Below are positions 41,429 to 55,277 of a stretch of DNA of 64,000 bases, one piece after another. How positions within the stretch are numbered: the first letter of the stretch is position 1; each line of letters opens with the position of its first letter. Location of the stretch: contig JBBPEB010000005.1 of the NCBI GenBank assembly GCA_039096225.1, positions 298,501 through 362,500 of the forward strand. The letters run 5' to 3'. The stretch is from Blastocystis sp. Blastoise. Its lineage: Eukaryota > Sar > Bigyra > Opalinata > Blastocystidae. The position numbers and the translations under genes were made by a program. The notes under the pieces are model-generated. The model was not told the origin of the DNA. It was given only the letters and a program-made list of their open reading frames with translations, and made no database searches.

Positions 41429-42467
41429 ATTGTTTTAATTCATATAAATATATAAATAAATATAAAAATTTGTAAATGTACTAAAAATGAAATCCTTCTT
41501 TACAAAAGACTAACACCGTTATAAATAATAAAAATTCAATTTTTTTATCCGTGAAAAAAATAAATTTGTAAGCATACTATTGATTATAATAATGGGGATT
41601 ATTTATGTTTCTCAAAAATGATATTTTATTTTACTGATACATAGATCTCAAAAGCCGCGATTATTCCTATGTCTACAGTGTAAACAAAAGAATAATCACG
41701 ATCTCGAATACGTATTCTTTCCATTACCATTACTTATTCCTGACTATACAGTATATTACTGTAATTATCTACGCTAATCAGGGCCTCATAGCCGACCTGC
41801 CATCTCCTATAAAAAGGATATACATAAATATAAATATATGTATTTCTTAGTTCAACGATGTCAATTGTATTATTAATAATAGATTTTTTTGTTATATGCA
41901 TATTGTATTTAGATTTCAAAAGAAAAACAAGATATATATATTTTAAATGAGCAACGAATCAAAATATTAACATATTTTTAACCAAAATAGAAATAATATA
42001 ATAACGGTAAACAGTTGTTTCTACAAATGATTCTATAAATTAATAAAAATCGAATATTAGTGTTGAATAAATTATTAAACATATATTCTATTTATGTATG
42101 AAATGTATAGATAAACTATAATTTCGGTACTATTATAAATCCTATATAGTTTATAATAGAATTTAATATTTATCTAATTAAATAATACGAGAAAATGAAC
42201 ATTTTTCTCGATTAAGATGTGGATCATGGAGGTAAAATATAGAAAATCATAAACTACAACATGAGTAATTGTTAGAATATATTAAAATACAATTTAAAAG
42301 AAAGTGACCACCAATTCATAGACTAGACTGCTATTTTGATTGGTTTTGTATTACTAGAAAACACACAAATAAAACTGGAGGAGAATTTATTTTCTAATAA
42401 AAATGACTGATTTGAATATTTAAGAAAAAAAAAATAACTGACTTTTATTTTGGTTTGTAAATAATTT
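41429..42467. other. Divergent intergenic region with a GC-richer island
   Basis: Separates membrane protein copy 1 (-) from BTB-TLDc 3 (+). About 50 bp next to the copy 1 start resemble the same flank of copy 2. At 41640-41830 an unusually GC-rich island holds an 11-bp inverted repeat (41656-41666 with 41690-41700), a perfect ACAGTATATTACTGT palindrome (41746-41760) and AGGGCCTCATAGCCGACCTG. It may be a structured RNA, a regulatory block or a relic exon. Confidence 0.45.
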
Positions 42468-43812
42468 ATGGTGAAAGAAAAAAGTATTTTGGGTGCTGGC
42501 CAATTGATTAGATTGAAGGAAGATATAAATGCATATGAAGAATTAATGAAAGATATAATTGGAGTACTTGGATCAGTTATGAATCTTGGTATACATTCTG
42601 GATTATCCATTAATAAGCTTGCACAACGTATTAGTAGCGATTACATCGAAGAAGACACTGATAATTCTTCGATCGAAATAATATCAGCAGATAAATGTGA
42701 AAATAATGGAAATATGACTATGGATTTGGTTACAAGTGATACTAATTATAATAAAGATACAGATCTCATTCGTTTTACTAGTACAGGTCCTCTATTTCAA
42801 ATATCAAAATCTATTTTAGAGTCGTTGAAAGGTTCTTTTCTTGATGAAACGTTTATCAAAGAATATAGAACAATAGATGGATCTATGTATCTTGATTATA
42901 GAGGAAATGATGCCTCTGCATACTATTTATTAGATTATTTGAATGGAAAGAAAGTAGATTTTGATTCTCTTTCTTATGAAGAACAATTAGAAATATTAGA
43001 TTTATTTGAATATTGTGGGTTACCCATTCCTATAGAATTAGTCAATTGTAGAGAAAGAAGAGATACAAAAATAAAAAAATATGAAGAAGGAGATGAAGTA
43101 GAATTGATTATTAATGGAAATAAGAATGATACTATTAAAGAATATTTAGTAAAGAATAGATTATGGAATGAATATGTAATGAGTTATAATAATGGATTTA
43201 TAGATTATAATCATATAGAAGATAGTTTATATATGAATAAGAAATATGAATATATTGAATATATAAATGAATATGTGATTAATGAAACTGTTAATATAGA
43301 AGAGGAAAAGATTATTAATATTAATAAAGAATTATTATTACATGAAATATATGAATTATTTGGTACAAAAGGAAAGCAAATAGTATATTCAAATTTAATG
43401 CAAAGACCTCGTTTTTCTGATTCTTTGATTCTTGAGAATAAAGATATGGATTATCAACTACAAGAATGGCTAGGTAAAGAAAAGAAATGGAAATTATTAT
43501 TTAGGTATTTATATTTTATTTTATTATTTTATTATTATATGTTTTATTTTTTTTTTATTATTAATTTAATATATATAATTATATTTTTATTATATTATTA
43601 TTATATTATTATTATATTATTATTATATTTCTATTATATTATTATTATATTTTTATAATATAGAGCAAGTGAACATAAGTATTCTAGAGATGAATTTCAT
43701 AAATATTGTGATTATAAAGGAGAAACAGTAATTCTCGTAAAACAAATAGGTAATAATAATCATATTAATATATTTGGAGGATATACAGATCAAAATTGGG
43801 AAAGCACTGGTA

Positions 43813-43844
<32 letters not shown>

Positions 43845-44187
43845 CATTTATTATAACAATATAATATATATAGTTAGAAAGTACGCTTCAAAAGAGTTTC
43901 TCTTTACTTTAAGTAATGAGCATAATGTTCCTCCTACTCAATATAAACATAATGGTAATGGTGATGGTATAGTATGTGCTAATAATTGGGGTATTGTTTT
44001 TGGAAGTGGACCTGATTTATGTATAGATGATGATTGCCATAAAACGAAATACTATGTATGTACAAAAGCATGCTCTTTCACATGGGTAGATACTCCTCAA
44101 CAATCATCTTTATTTGTTAATACTGCTGGCCCTCAAAAAGAAAATCATTTCGTTGTTGAAGACTATGAAGTTTGGGGAAGACTATAA
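42468..44187 (+). CDS. BTB-TLDc domain protein 3
   Basis: 499 residues from three exons: 42468-43504, 43664-43812 and 43874-44187. Same layout as protein 1: helical start (MVKEKSILGAGQLIRLKED), BTB-like part (IRFTSTGPLFQISKSILESL; IDGSMYLDYRGNDAS), spacer, then TLDc (KKWKLLFRASEHKYSRDEFH; NHINIFGGYTDQNW; TLSNEHNVPPTQY; EDYEVWGRL). Exon 2 is 149 nt in both paralogues and both introns sit at the same codons. The Cys-rich insert (CANNWGIV...CIDDDCHKTKYYVCTKAC) is retained. Intact and presumably functional. Its closest local relative is the pseudogene at 19259-20779, which shares the MVKEK start and the GSVMNLGIHSG segment. Confidence 0.87.
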
Positions 44188-44580
44188 TATATATATATAA
44201 TTGAATTTTATATATTATATATAGGATTATTCTTTATTATATTTAAATCTAATTTTTTAATATTTTAAGAGTCAATAATAAATAATATATCTTTTTAACT
44301 TTACTTTTAATATATATATATTATATTTCAATTTTATTTGAATATACATTACTTAATAAAAATGTTAATTTTTGTTGTTTTGTTATTAAAATTTTTTTAT
44401 TTTTATACTATACCAATAAATAAAAATATATATATTATTTATATTCTTAGACAATTCATAATAGAATAATTCATTAAAACAATAGTATATAAAAACATAC
44501 ATAAAAATTAAATATATAGTATAAAACTTTATTAAATAGATATAAAAAAATATAAAACTAAATGTATAATCTAATTCTTA
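44188..44580. other. Convergent intergenic region, 0.39 kb
   Basis: 3' flanks of BTB-TLDc 3 and gene B. AT-rich; no feature seen. Confidence 0.6.
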
Positions 44581-46508
44581 TCAAGCATTTAAATATATTA
44601 TTTCTAAATGGCTATTACAGATTTCTTTATAATTCTCTAATACAGGATAATAATCCACATTTATATCTATATATATAAATAATTATTATCTATATATTAT
44701 AAATATAACGAGATATACTATAAAGATGTAACACAAGTTTTCTTAAATTTGGCAAAAATCCATTAATTAATATATTTATAAACTGAAGCATTAAATCATT
44801 CGTTTTTATATCTAATATATAATCATAATCACAATAATTATATATATATATACATAGTTCTAAGTTTCTACTATTTTTAACATAATCCATTTGAAGTTGT
44901 TTATATATATATTCAGAATATACCTTATAAGTATCTTCTATGGTATTAAATAAACTACACATACAAATAGAAGTACATGACTTTTGTAAATAGAGAGAAA
45001 GCGATGGAAATGCTTCAAATACATTTATTTCTGAAATATATATACAATATTAACAATTATAATAAATATAATATATTGAATTCATACTACCATTATATAA
45101 AAGTGTGAATGTTTCAAGATATGCCAGAGAAGCTTCTGTGATATCTTTAAATGAATCAATAAATGTATAAAGTTGTGTATATAATGAATTATCAATAACA
45201 TCATATTGTATGCTGAGAGACTTGAGTTTTGTTAGTTTATTATTCTTTATACATTGAATTATATTGCCAAATATTGTTGTTATTTGACTTCTATTGTCAA
45301 ATGTTATTGATAATTGCTGAAGATTTGTTAATAAAGGACGATTCATAAAGTCATTGGTCAAAAATATATAATCCACAAAAGAATATGCTATATATTTAAA
45401 TATGAAAATATAGCATAAATAAATAATTAAATAAAAGTATGTACGTAGTTCTAATAGCTGAAGTTTATCAGAGAACAAATTAAATATATTATTTAGCTGC
45501 GTGTTGACATTATCTATAAGTATTCATTATATTATATGAATATCAAAATATTTCTAGTACTTGAACATTATATACATACTTTGAACATTATAGCCATTAT
45601 TATAATTGTTTCGACCGTTCCACATGTTATTATTATTCATATTTACATTAACAGGGGTAGATATATATGAAACTGAGTCTATATTAAAATATGGCTTTCC
45701 TTCTATATATATAGAATGTATATAATACATGTATATAATGAATACTAATAACTAATGAAATAGCATTTTTATAAGTTCCTGAAGATAAAAAAGCAATATA
45801 TTCATTAAAAAAGGAAGGGGATTGTTTCATTGTAATTTCATCAACTATATAATAAGAAATAGTGTTTTATTTATATGTATTAAAAATATTAAATTACCAT
45901 TTATTGTAACATTCTGAACTTTATCAAAACACATATTTTTATATGTATTTAATAGTTTATGTAATGGATCAAAAGAAGCAGAGTTCATATTTATATAGAT
46001 CGATCTAAAGGGACAAGTACTGAGATCAAGAAGTGAATAATCTATCGTTTGTTTATTTATCTCAAAAAAATCAAATATAACAGTATTAACAGTTAGCAGT
46101 TTTTCCTTAAAAAGTTTATTCCATAAAGTTAAATATTTATGAACAAATATATTGGCTATAAAATAATGTAAATAATAAATATATATATATATAGAATACA
46201 ATTAATGGTTATTGGATGAATTTTATTAGCTGTTTCTACATTTTCTATTGTTTTTTCTGTAAAATCGAAAGGATAATTCATTTTTTTAATATCAATAAGA
46301 ATTGTATCCATTAATTTAAGTAATGATACAGGTAATAAACAATGTATCATATTAAAAATAGTTGTAGGATATGTACTTATAGTGAAGTCACATAAATCAT
46401 ATACATGTAAATTTGGAAAGTTATCTCTTTTTATTAAAGGAAGTATTTTTGTTAACATTACTATATAAGACTCTGACATTCTGGAATCTATATATACATA
46501 ATTATTAC

Positions 46509-46547
<39 letters not shown>

Positions 46548-48380
46548 CTTTCAATTTTTAGAGTTGTAACATTTGTAAAGACATGTGTTTCTAGTATTTC
46601 TATAAATAATTGTTTATATGCAGAATAAGATTCTGGATGAATATCTATATATATATATATTCTACATAAATATTATATATAAATACAATCAGATATATTA
46701 AAAATCTGAATAGCATCAAATATTCCTTGTTTTAAGGCTTGTAATAGAGGTGAAATAGTTAGTTGTAATTTGTAAGATAAATCAGCTATATGATAATACT
46801 AAAAAAGATTAAAATATAATAAAATACAGTAAATGTCAATTGATCTCAATTGAGTACAAATTGGAATATTTAATATATAATTAAGTATTTCATAACAAGG
46901 ATTATTATGATATCTATATTTATATATATAGAAAAAATTTAATTTTATAGAAAACAAAAGTGACAATTAAATAGACACATAAAAAAATACTTTAAAATTG
47001 GATGAGATTCATCTCTTTCTATATATGCATAATGGATACATAGATCTATATATATTCATATATATATACCTCCATTATGATCAATAAACAAAAATTCAAT
47101 TAAATTTTTTTTCTTTTCATTTTGAATATGACAATATTTTGATTTTAATTCATTCATTTTTACATTATATTCACGGGAATAACTTGTTGGTGCCTGTATA
47201 TATAGATCAGGTTTACTATCTTCTTTTTCATTCAATAATTCTTCATCTATATCTATAGGTATTATTTCATGATTTATTATTGTTGATTCTTTATTATCAC
47301 TTATAGATCTATCTTTATCTTTTTTTGAATGAATATCAATTTGATATTTATATAATTTATCTTTCTCTATATCGGGGTGAAGTGACTTATATCTATTATA
47401 TGCTTCTGGATAATTATATTCATAATATAATCTCTTATATTCTTTATATAACTCTCTATAATTAGGATCATTTCTTGTTATTTGAATCTCTTTGTTTTGA
47501 GGATAGTAAGAAGCTAATATATAAAGATTAAATATACTATTAATATAATATACCATTCATTTCAAATATTTCTAATTTAGGGAATAATTCATGTAGATTA
47601 GATGGATATATATATTCATAAGGAATATCATCAGAGAAATCAACTATATATATATATATTTAAAGATAAAAATAAATACATTTTATAATAACTTTTGTTA
47701 TATTATAAAGATCAAATAACTCTGAATACTGCTGAAATATCGTATTTCTTTCGTTTGTAATTATGTCTATTCAATAATAGATGAAATAATATATTTTTAA
47801 CTAGATAGATATATATACCTTGTATTATTAGTTCACGTTTTATTGTATAATCATATAAAGATTCTATATTTCTATATAAAATAATAATAGATTAATAATA
47901 ATATATAATATATAATATATAATATATATAAATTTGCTGAATATCAGCCTATAAATAATACAATTTGCAATTATTTTGTTCAATAAATAATGTCAAGGCT
48001 TCTGATAGAAAATCTTCAATTTTTGCTAATTGACTACGAATCTCATTTCCAAAAAAGTATTTTCCAGCTTGATACATTCTACATATATCTTTTAAAGGAA
48101 TTGAGTCCAATGATTTTTTTCCTTCTAGAAATGGAATCAATTTGTTTATTGATAAAGATGGAAAGTCGACATAATACGCTTTTTTATCCTTCACGTAATT
48201 GTCTTCATTGCTCTGGATGAGAGACAGTACTTCACTTGGATATTTCTCTAAAGACGACAACAACATTGTTGTTGTGACATTATCTTGGAAAAGGAAATCA
48301 ACTGACTCTATTGATGCCGTCGAAGTTGATGATGAAGTATCGACTGATGTAGAACTTTGTTGTTCTTTAGAGGGACTCGC
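44581..48380 (-). CDS. BTB-leucine-rich multi-exon protein B
   Basis: Second member of the BTB-leucine-rich family. A Ser/Thr-rich lead (SSTSVDTSSSTSTASIESVD) is followed by a BTB-like domain in 47950-48380 (VDFLFQDNVTTTMLLSSLEKYPSEV; YYVDFPSLSINKLIPFLEGKK). The charged linker (YRELYKEYKRLYYEYNYPEAY) is at 47060-47540. Many Leu/Ile-rich exons then run down to 44581 (LENYKEICNSHLEIIYLNA, stop TGA). The true start codon is not found: the frame runs upstream of 48266 to a stop near 48412 without an ATG, so a short first exon is missing from my model. An AAT tract near 46507-46540 may be read as poly-Asn or be intronic. Exon borders in the repeat half are approximate. Confidence 0.66.
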
Positions 48381-48399
48381 AGAAGTGTTACGTTTAATT

Positions 48400-49735
48400 A
48401 TCTTTATAAGAATTTTTAACTATTTTAATGAATAATATGATACAGCCATTTATTACAAGAATTTTAGTATGATGAAAAACAACTGAGTTAATTAAATAAA
48501 CTAAATAATCCTAGCTTTAAAAGAATGGGAAATCTTTAACTCTAAAGAAAACAAAAAGATTTTCAAATTATTTTCCACAAATAGTCACGATTAATTCGAA
48601 ATTTGAACTTACAATGTGTTTATAATCAGAGTTTTTATTTATTATTAACTTTTATGCTATTTACCTTGTTTTTATAGAAGAAGGTTTATTATTATTATAT
48701 GTACATATTAGAGATCAATAGTAAGTTGTTCCTATTAATTGATGTTATTTTTAGAGTAATTAATACTGGCTTGTTTAATTAGAAGTTAAACATTCCTTCT
48801 TTTGATTAGTTTATAGATATGCTAGAATCATGGTTAAGCTAGTATTCAATTTTTTGTTACTTTATTATGCTAATTATGTTGACTAGTTATTTGATTGATA
48901 ATCCATGAAGAGCAAGTGACTGAAAATGATATATAAAGTTTTAAGGTAATTGTTCCAATACATTCTAAAGTGTAAGATCTAATTCAAGACGCTCTAAATT
49001 GTGAGATTTGGCTCAGAACGCTATAACTTCAGTCAAATACTAATATTCAAACCTCATTTAGTACCCTAAATCAATCCTTACAAATGAAAACGTCTTGAAA
49101 CAATTAAGTCTTCTCTTTGTGCTACTCTTTAGAACATAATAAAGCTTAAAAGCTTCTGATTTGATATAAATTCTATTATGACTCTTGTGTGTTATTCTTT
49201 GTTAAATGAATACCTGTTTAAAAAAATTTCTTGACCTTGATTTCAGTGATTTCTATCAAATAATTCAATTAAGTAATTGTCGTTTTACTTAAGTAACATT
49301 AAAGGTCAAACAAAATAAAAGTAATTTTATGATGGCAATCCTATTCATTCTTCATATTCAAACCATAAATGAACTTTTGATTTATGGTTGTATTGCATAT
49401 AACTGGTTATTTTTTACAAATGAATAATACAACAGTAGAACCGTAATCACTTTTTGTATTAAAAAGATTGATTAAACTTAAAAGTAGAAAAAATGAATAG
49501 CCAAAAGCAAACCGAAGAATTACCCTCATTTTGAGATCTATGTTTCACTAAAGACATCATTTTTGTGAAACACAAATAATTACCATTAATATAGTTAATT
49601 GTAAACTTAGAATTTGATATTTTTCCCAGAACTAGCTTTAATATACGTTTTTGCTTTATAACTGCTTTAGTATTTCATAAAAAAGATTTTATTTTTAGTA
49701 TATTTACATTTTTTATTTATATGAATTAAAACAAT
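48400..49735. other. Divergent intergenic region, 1.3 kb
   Basis: Between gene B (-) and membrane protein copy 2 (+). At 48963-49022 two imperfect copies of a roughly 30-bp unit follow each other (CTAAAGTGTAAGATC and CTAAATTGTGAGATT, each ending in CAAGACG or CAGAACG). Otherwise AT-rich with no gene seen. Confidence 0.5.
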
Positions 49736-50397
49736 ATGAGTGGACTTCCAGTCAATCAACAGTATATATATTATTATTTACATTTAAAATACGTTTCTTA
49801 TTCTATAATTCACTTTTTTGTTTTTTTCATGTTATTTCAAGTTTATCGAATTATATTAAATAGATCTTTATATAAATACTATAATATTCTATTATTTCTT
49901 TAATTATTCATTTTATAGAAATAATTCAAATATTTCGAGTTATGATCCTTCATTTCCATCGAATCCAATATTAAATCAATATAACAAAAATATAATTATT
50001 CCTTATTCGACTGAAGATAACCCAGGAATCACTAAACAACAGAATCCTTCAATTCTTCCTAATTCTTCTATTCCAAATCAATCGAATAATATTAATCAAT
50101 ATTATAATCAAAATATAAATAATATGAATAATGAATCATATATTCCTTCTGCTATTCCTATTTCATATCCAGTAAATACAAATGTAATTCCATCAAATAT
50201 TCCTGGAAATTCGGTTTCAATACCTATGGGTGCTACACAAATACCTCCATCGTCTATTCCTGTTGGTATTCCTAACAATTATATAAACCAACCATATTCT
50301 ATGAATTCATATATATTAAATGAATTACCTTCAAATGTTTATTGTGAACAAATGACTCAAGATACAAGAAAGCAACTTCCTGAACCTAAAGATGATT

Positions 50398-50446
<49 letters not shown>

Positions 50447-51437
50447 ATTATTATTATTATTATTATATTTATTATCATTATTAATCTATTTTTTTTATAT
50501 ATATAGGGAGGATGTTGATGTAAATATATTATTTTTTATAATAAATATATTTAATAATTATTTATTTTGAAACTGTAAATTTTTCAAAAGAAGATAATGA
50601 TATATATCGAAAGAATGTTCGATTTTATAATTTATATGGAATTCCATTGTTTCTTACATTTGCTGATGGTGTACATATATATATTTAAATAAATTAAACA
50701 TAATCACGAATATCATATAATAATAAATAATCTGTAATTTTTTTTCTATTATATATATACAATAATTTTTTATATAAATAAAGACATTCATATTCGCTTC
50801 ATTATCACTATCTTGTGAGTATTACCTTCTTCCTTTATTATTAGTGCCTATTTTTATTTTCATTTGTTTTATTAAACCACTACTTACAGCAATAATTATT
50901 ATATCCTTATTGATATATATATATATATATGAATAATGAAAGATATATTTTTCTATGATCTTAATATATTACTATTATTATACTAGTATTTATTATCTTT
51001 AATAATATACCCTATAATTCTCTTGTTTCTTATGATAGCATATCATATATACACCCTTTTTATTGATGCTGATAAATATTTTTTCGATGGAGTATGTCTT
51101 GCACTTGAAATACCTTTGCTAGCATTTCTAATTTACTTTTTTGCAAAACGAAAAACATATACAAATTCAAGTAAATATAATATATAATATATATTTTCTA
51201 AATATTTATAGAATTCTTTATTTAATTACTAATTTATTATATATATTATTATTGTTGAATTTCTTTTAGTTATCAAATAATATGTTTATTTTACCTTTAT
51301 AAGATAATATATATAATTATTGAATCTATATACATATAAATATAGTTGCAAAAAGAATGAAGTCCTTGGTTAAGAAAGCTGATGAGAATAGAATTTATTA
51401 TGGATTACGTCCACATTATAGAAAAAAACGAAGATAA
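49736..51437 (+). CDS. Pro/Asn-rich four-helix membrane protein, copy 2 (possibly damaged)
   Basis: Inverted duplicate of the gene at 39386-41428. MSGLPVNQQ at 49736, Pro/Asn/Ser-rich exon at 49920-50399 (PSNIPGNSVSIPMGATQIPP shared with copy 1), 13-nt exon 50507-50519, helices in exons at about 50566-50663, 50785-50900 and 51011-51171, and a short basic end (LRPHYRKKRR, stop 51435-51437). It lacks the PSNN expansion and the acidic tail of copy 1. The acceptor before the fourth exon reads TTTAT instead of TTTAG (50564-50565), so normal splicing of FETVNFSKED would fail; the downstream frame is nevertheless intact. Either recent inactivation, an alternative acceptor, or a sequence error. The U12-type intron is kept. 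Confidence 0.7.
50401..50464. repeat. (TA)n(TTA)n microsatellite in intron
   Basis: About 21 TA units followed by TTA units directly after a GT donor in membrane protein copy 2. Confidence 0.92.
50901..51010 (+). other. Candidate U12-type AT-AC intron, membrane protein copy 2
   Basis: Donor ATATCCTTAT, branch-like ATCTTTAAT, end ATATAC; joins LLTAIII to PIILLFLMIAYH. Homologous in position and ends to the intron at 40094-39916, although the interior is diverged. Confidence 0.9.
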
Positions 51438-51716
51438 ATATTGTTGTCACTATAATTTCATAATTATAATGTCAGTAATAATTAATTATATTTCAGTATT
51501 TATAAACAACCAAAAAGAAATCAACTTGTTTTGTATAAAACAAACTAAATATTACTCCAAAATAAAGCCCCAAATTTACATATAAAAACATATAAGAATA
51601 TATTACAAAAATAAAAGTACAATTCGGTATAATTACAATAGTAACATAAAATAGTAATAAAACTAAATCAAGTAAAAAAAATCAAAAAAAAACAAAAAAA
51701 ATCATGAGAATAAAAA

Positions 51717-52572
51717 CTAACGAGAAAGTCTTCTAATTATAAGAGAAAGAGAGGGAAATATTTTCATTAAATCTGCAGAAAAAGCCTCTTCAAGACGTTT
51801 ATCATTTGAATCTTCTTTTAAATATGCTATATATATATAATAAAATGAACATATACATATAAAGAACTATACTGATTAATTAAATAATAATAATTAATAT
51901 AATGTATATATATATATATAGGGAATACTAATAATGAATAAAAATATATATACATATTGTTAATGAAGACAGTTTTGGAATAGTATTCTTATTAATAACA
52001 GAAAGCAATGAATAAAGAGTCGGACGTCGGAATTTATTAGCTATATATATTGAATGAATAAGAAAATATTAAAATAAAATATAGTTTTAGTAAAAAATTA
52101 TTTAAACATATATATATATAGATATGAAAATATACACATAATAGTGATATCTTCTAAATGAACCAATTTTCGTGTTTCAACCAGTTTTGCAAGTTGTTTA
52201 ATCGAATTATCAAGAAGAGAACAACCTATATATATTGAGAGAGACATTATATATAATAGAATTACATATTTAGAAAGATAATGAAATATAGAGGATATAT
52301 ATAGATATATAACATAAAAGTATATAAAATAATATGAAATATTTATAATATAGATAAAGAAAGAGATACAGAAAAAAAGTAAATAAATGAATAGTTAAAA
52401 TAAAAAATGAATATAGAAATCTAATATTAAAATAGGTAAATCAAAATATTTTGAATCAACTAAATAATATATATATATATATATACTAGTAACATTTAGA
52501 GATATAAGTTGATAATTAATGCGCTTTGGAGAAGTAAATAACCGAATAAAAGTATCCTCTGATAAGAATATA

Positions 52573-52609
<37 letters not shown>

Positions 52610-54211
52610 GAATATTTTTATCAAGAATATCATGTTAATAATATATATATATATACTTTGTATGGTAAGATATCGAATAGAATGAGGTAGTGAAATAGAA
52701 GAAGAAGAAGGAATAGTAACTGGTTGACGAAGAATATGTTCTGATACTATATATACATATATATATAGATAAAGCCAACATATATAATGATAATAACAGC
52801 AATAATATCAATTATTATTATTATATATATACTCATTTCAATTGTATCAAGCCCGCCAAGTTTATCATTATTGGCGGTATTAAATAAAGAGAGAAAATCT
52901 TCAGGACTTTGAATTGAACCTATATATATGAAAATACATGAATAATGTATATATAGATTAATAAAGTACAATAGATAATAGTAAACTATATATATTTTCT
53001 TATAAAATAAGATATTATAAATAAGAAACATAAATATATATATACTATTATAAGTGTATTTTATTTCTTGTAAATCTTCAAAATATCCTTCAACAGCAAA
53101 ACGAGAGAATATATCACTATCAAAATTTAAAAACTCAATATCTATATAAAAAGTATTAATATATATAATATATATTATGAAAAGATAAAGAATATATATA
53201 TATATATATATATAAAGAATATACCCTGTAATATTAATTGTTTATTTGGTAACGAAAAGTTAAACGTAGAAAAAGAAAAAGAATTGTATTCCACATCTGG
53301 AACACTATTTTCTTGATTTGAATTTTGACATATATTATTTGTATCACCTGTAGTTGTAGTTGTAGTTGAAGTTGGAATAGTATTCCAAGAAGGTACGGGT
53401 AACGATGGATTCTCAAATAAAAGAGATACACTTAAAATCTTTGATTGAATGAACTCTTCAGGATCTATATATATTATAATAGATATTATACTAGATATAC
53501 ATATTATACATATTGAATAGATGTTGATTATAATATATATAATAATATAGATACCATTTTCTTCAATGTAAATTTTATTTTTGATTATATAACTAAGTAG
53601 GCAGGGTAAAGGGAATAATAATTTACAATCTATAAAGGTATATGAAGATATATATATATATATATATATAGTTGATTAAAATATTGATACATTTTTAAAA
53701 TATAAAAGATATAGATAAATAGTATATAAATAGACAATAATGTTTAAAATAAGATTCATTATTATATATATATAGATATACTTTTAATAATAACAGTAGG
53801 TATATGTATTATTGAAGGAAGAAGGAGAAGAAGGAGATTCGATGAAAATAAATTAGTATATACATCCTCATCTAAATATATATATATATAGATAGATATA
53901 TTAATTATAATATATTATAAATAACATATAAAAATTATTTATATATAGATATATTAATTATAATATATTAAAAATAGCATATAAAAATTGTTATATATAT
54001 ATACGATGTAAATAATAAATAGAAGTAAATGCGACATCTTCTTTAATTGAAAGGAATCCATTATATATATAGTTATATAATGAATGATCACTAATTAGAT
54101 TCTCTATATAAATAATTATTAAAAAACATCGAAAAACAATAATAAGAATTATATTTATGGGAATATAAACAAATTTGATATGAAACATAAAAATATATAT
54201 TATTATTATTA

Positions 54212-54243
<32 letters not shown>

Positions 54244-55239
54244 TATTATTATTATTATTATATATACGTGTAAAATAAGCATGTGTAACAAAAAGCTTTA
54301 CATTTTGTTTTAATAATAATGTCCATACTTTGGAGTCATTTCTACAATACATAGCTATATATATATATATAAAATGACTATATCTATTTATAATATAAGA
54401 TATATATCTATATACATTCTATATATATAGAGGATAGAGTTGGATGAAGTGACGAAGTTATATATTGATATAAAAGCGAAGGATCATAACTATAATCTGC
54501 CACTATATATATATATATATAGTAATATATATAATACATATATATACATAAATAAACTGTTTTTAATTGTGGACAAATCTTTGTAGTCATACCACATAAA
54601 CTACCTATATATATATTATATATATTATATATATATATATATAACATATATATATATATACTAATATAAAGTGTTTCAATATTTTGAAAAAAAGAACATT
54701 GTTCTAATAGTGCTATTTCTTTCTCTTTAAACAAATCTTCTTGTACTATATATATATATAATAAAGCAAAAACAAATATATATATATATACAATTTGGTA
54801 GAATTACCGTGGTTAATTGCATATAATGTTTCGGTAATATAGCGCTTAAAAATGAAATACGATCCAAAGAAGTAACTCCTATTCATATATATATATATAA
54901 TAATATATATATATTATTATATAAGAAGAAAAATATCAAAATATAAGCATTATTTATAATCATAAATAGAATAAATAAAGAATAAAACATATATATACTT
55001 GATAGATCTAGTGTATCTATAGTATTATCAGCATTATTTCCAAGTATATTATATAGAAGAGGAGTACTAGTCATAGAGTAATACCTATAAGAAATAAGAA
55101 GGAATATATATATATATATATGATAAAAAAAGAAATATTAAATAAAAAAATAAAAGACATTTAATAAATAAATATATAAATATATACGTTGTCTTTGATA
55201 TTCGGTAAGAAGGAGATGATGAATCTATATAATAATAAT

Positions 55240-55277
<38 letters not shown>

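Noticed and set aside
41809-41830. GTATATCCTTTTTATAG on the minus strand as a complete short U12 intron
   Set aside because: Seventeen bases are too few for an intron with a branch site.
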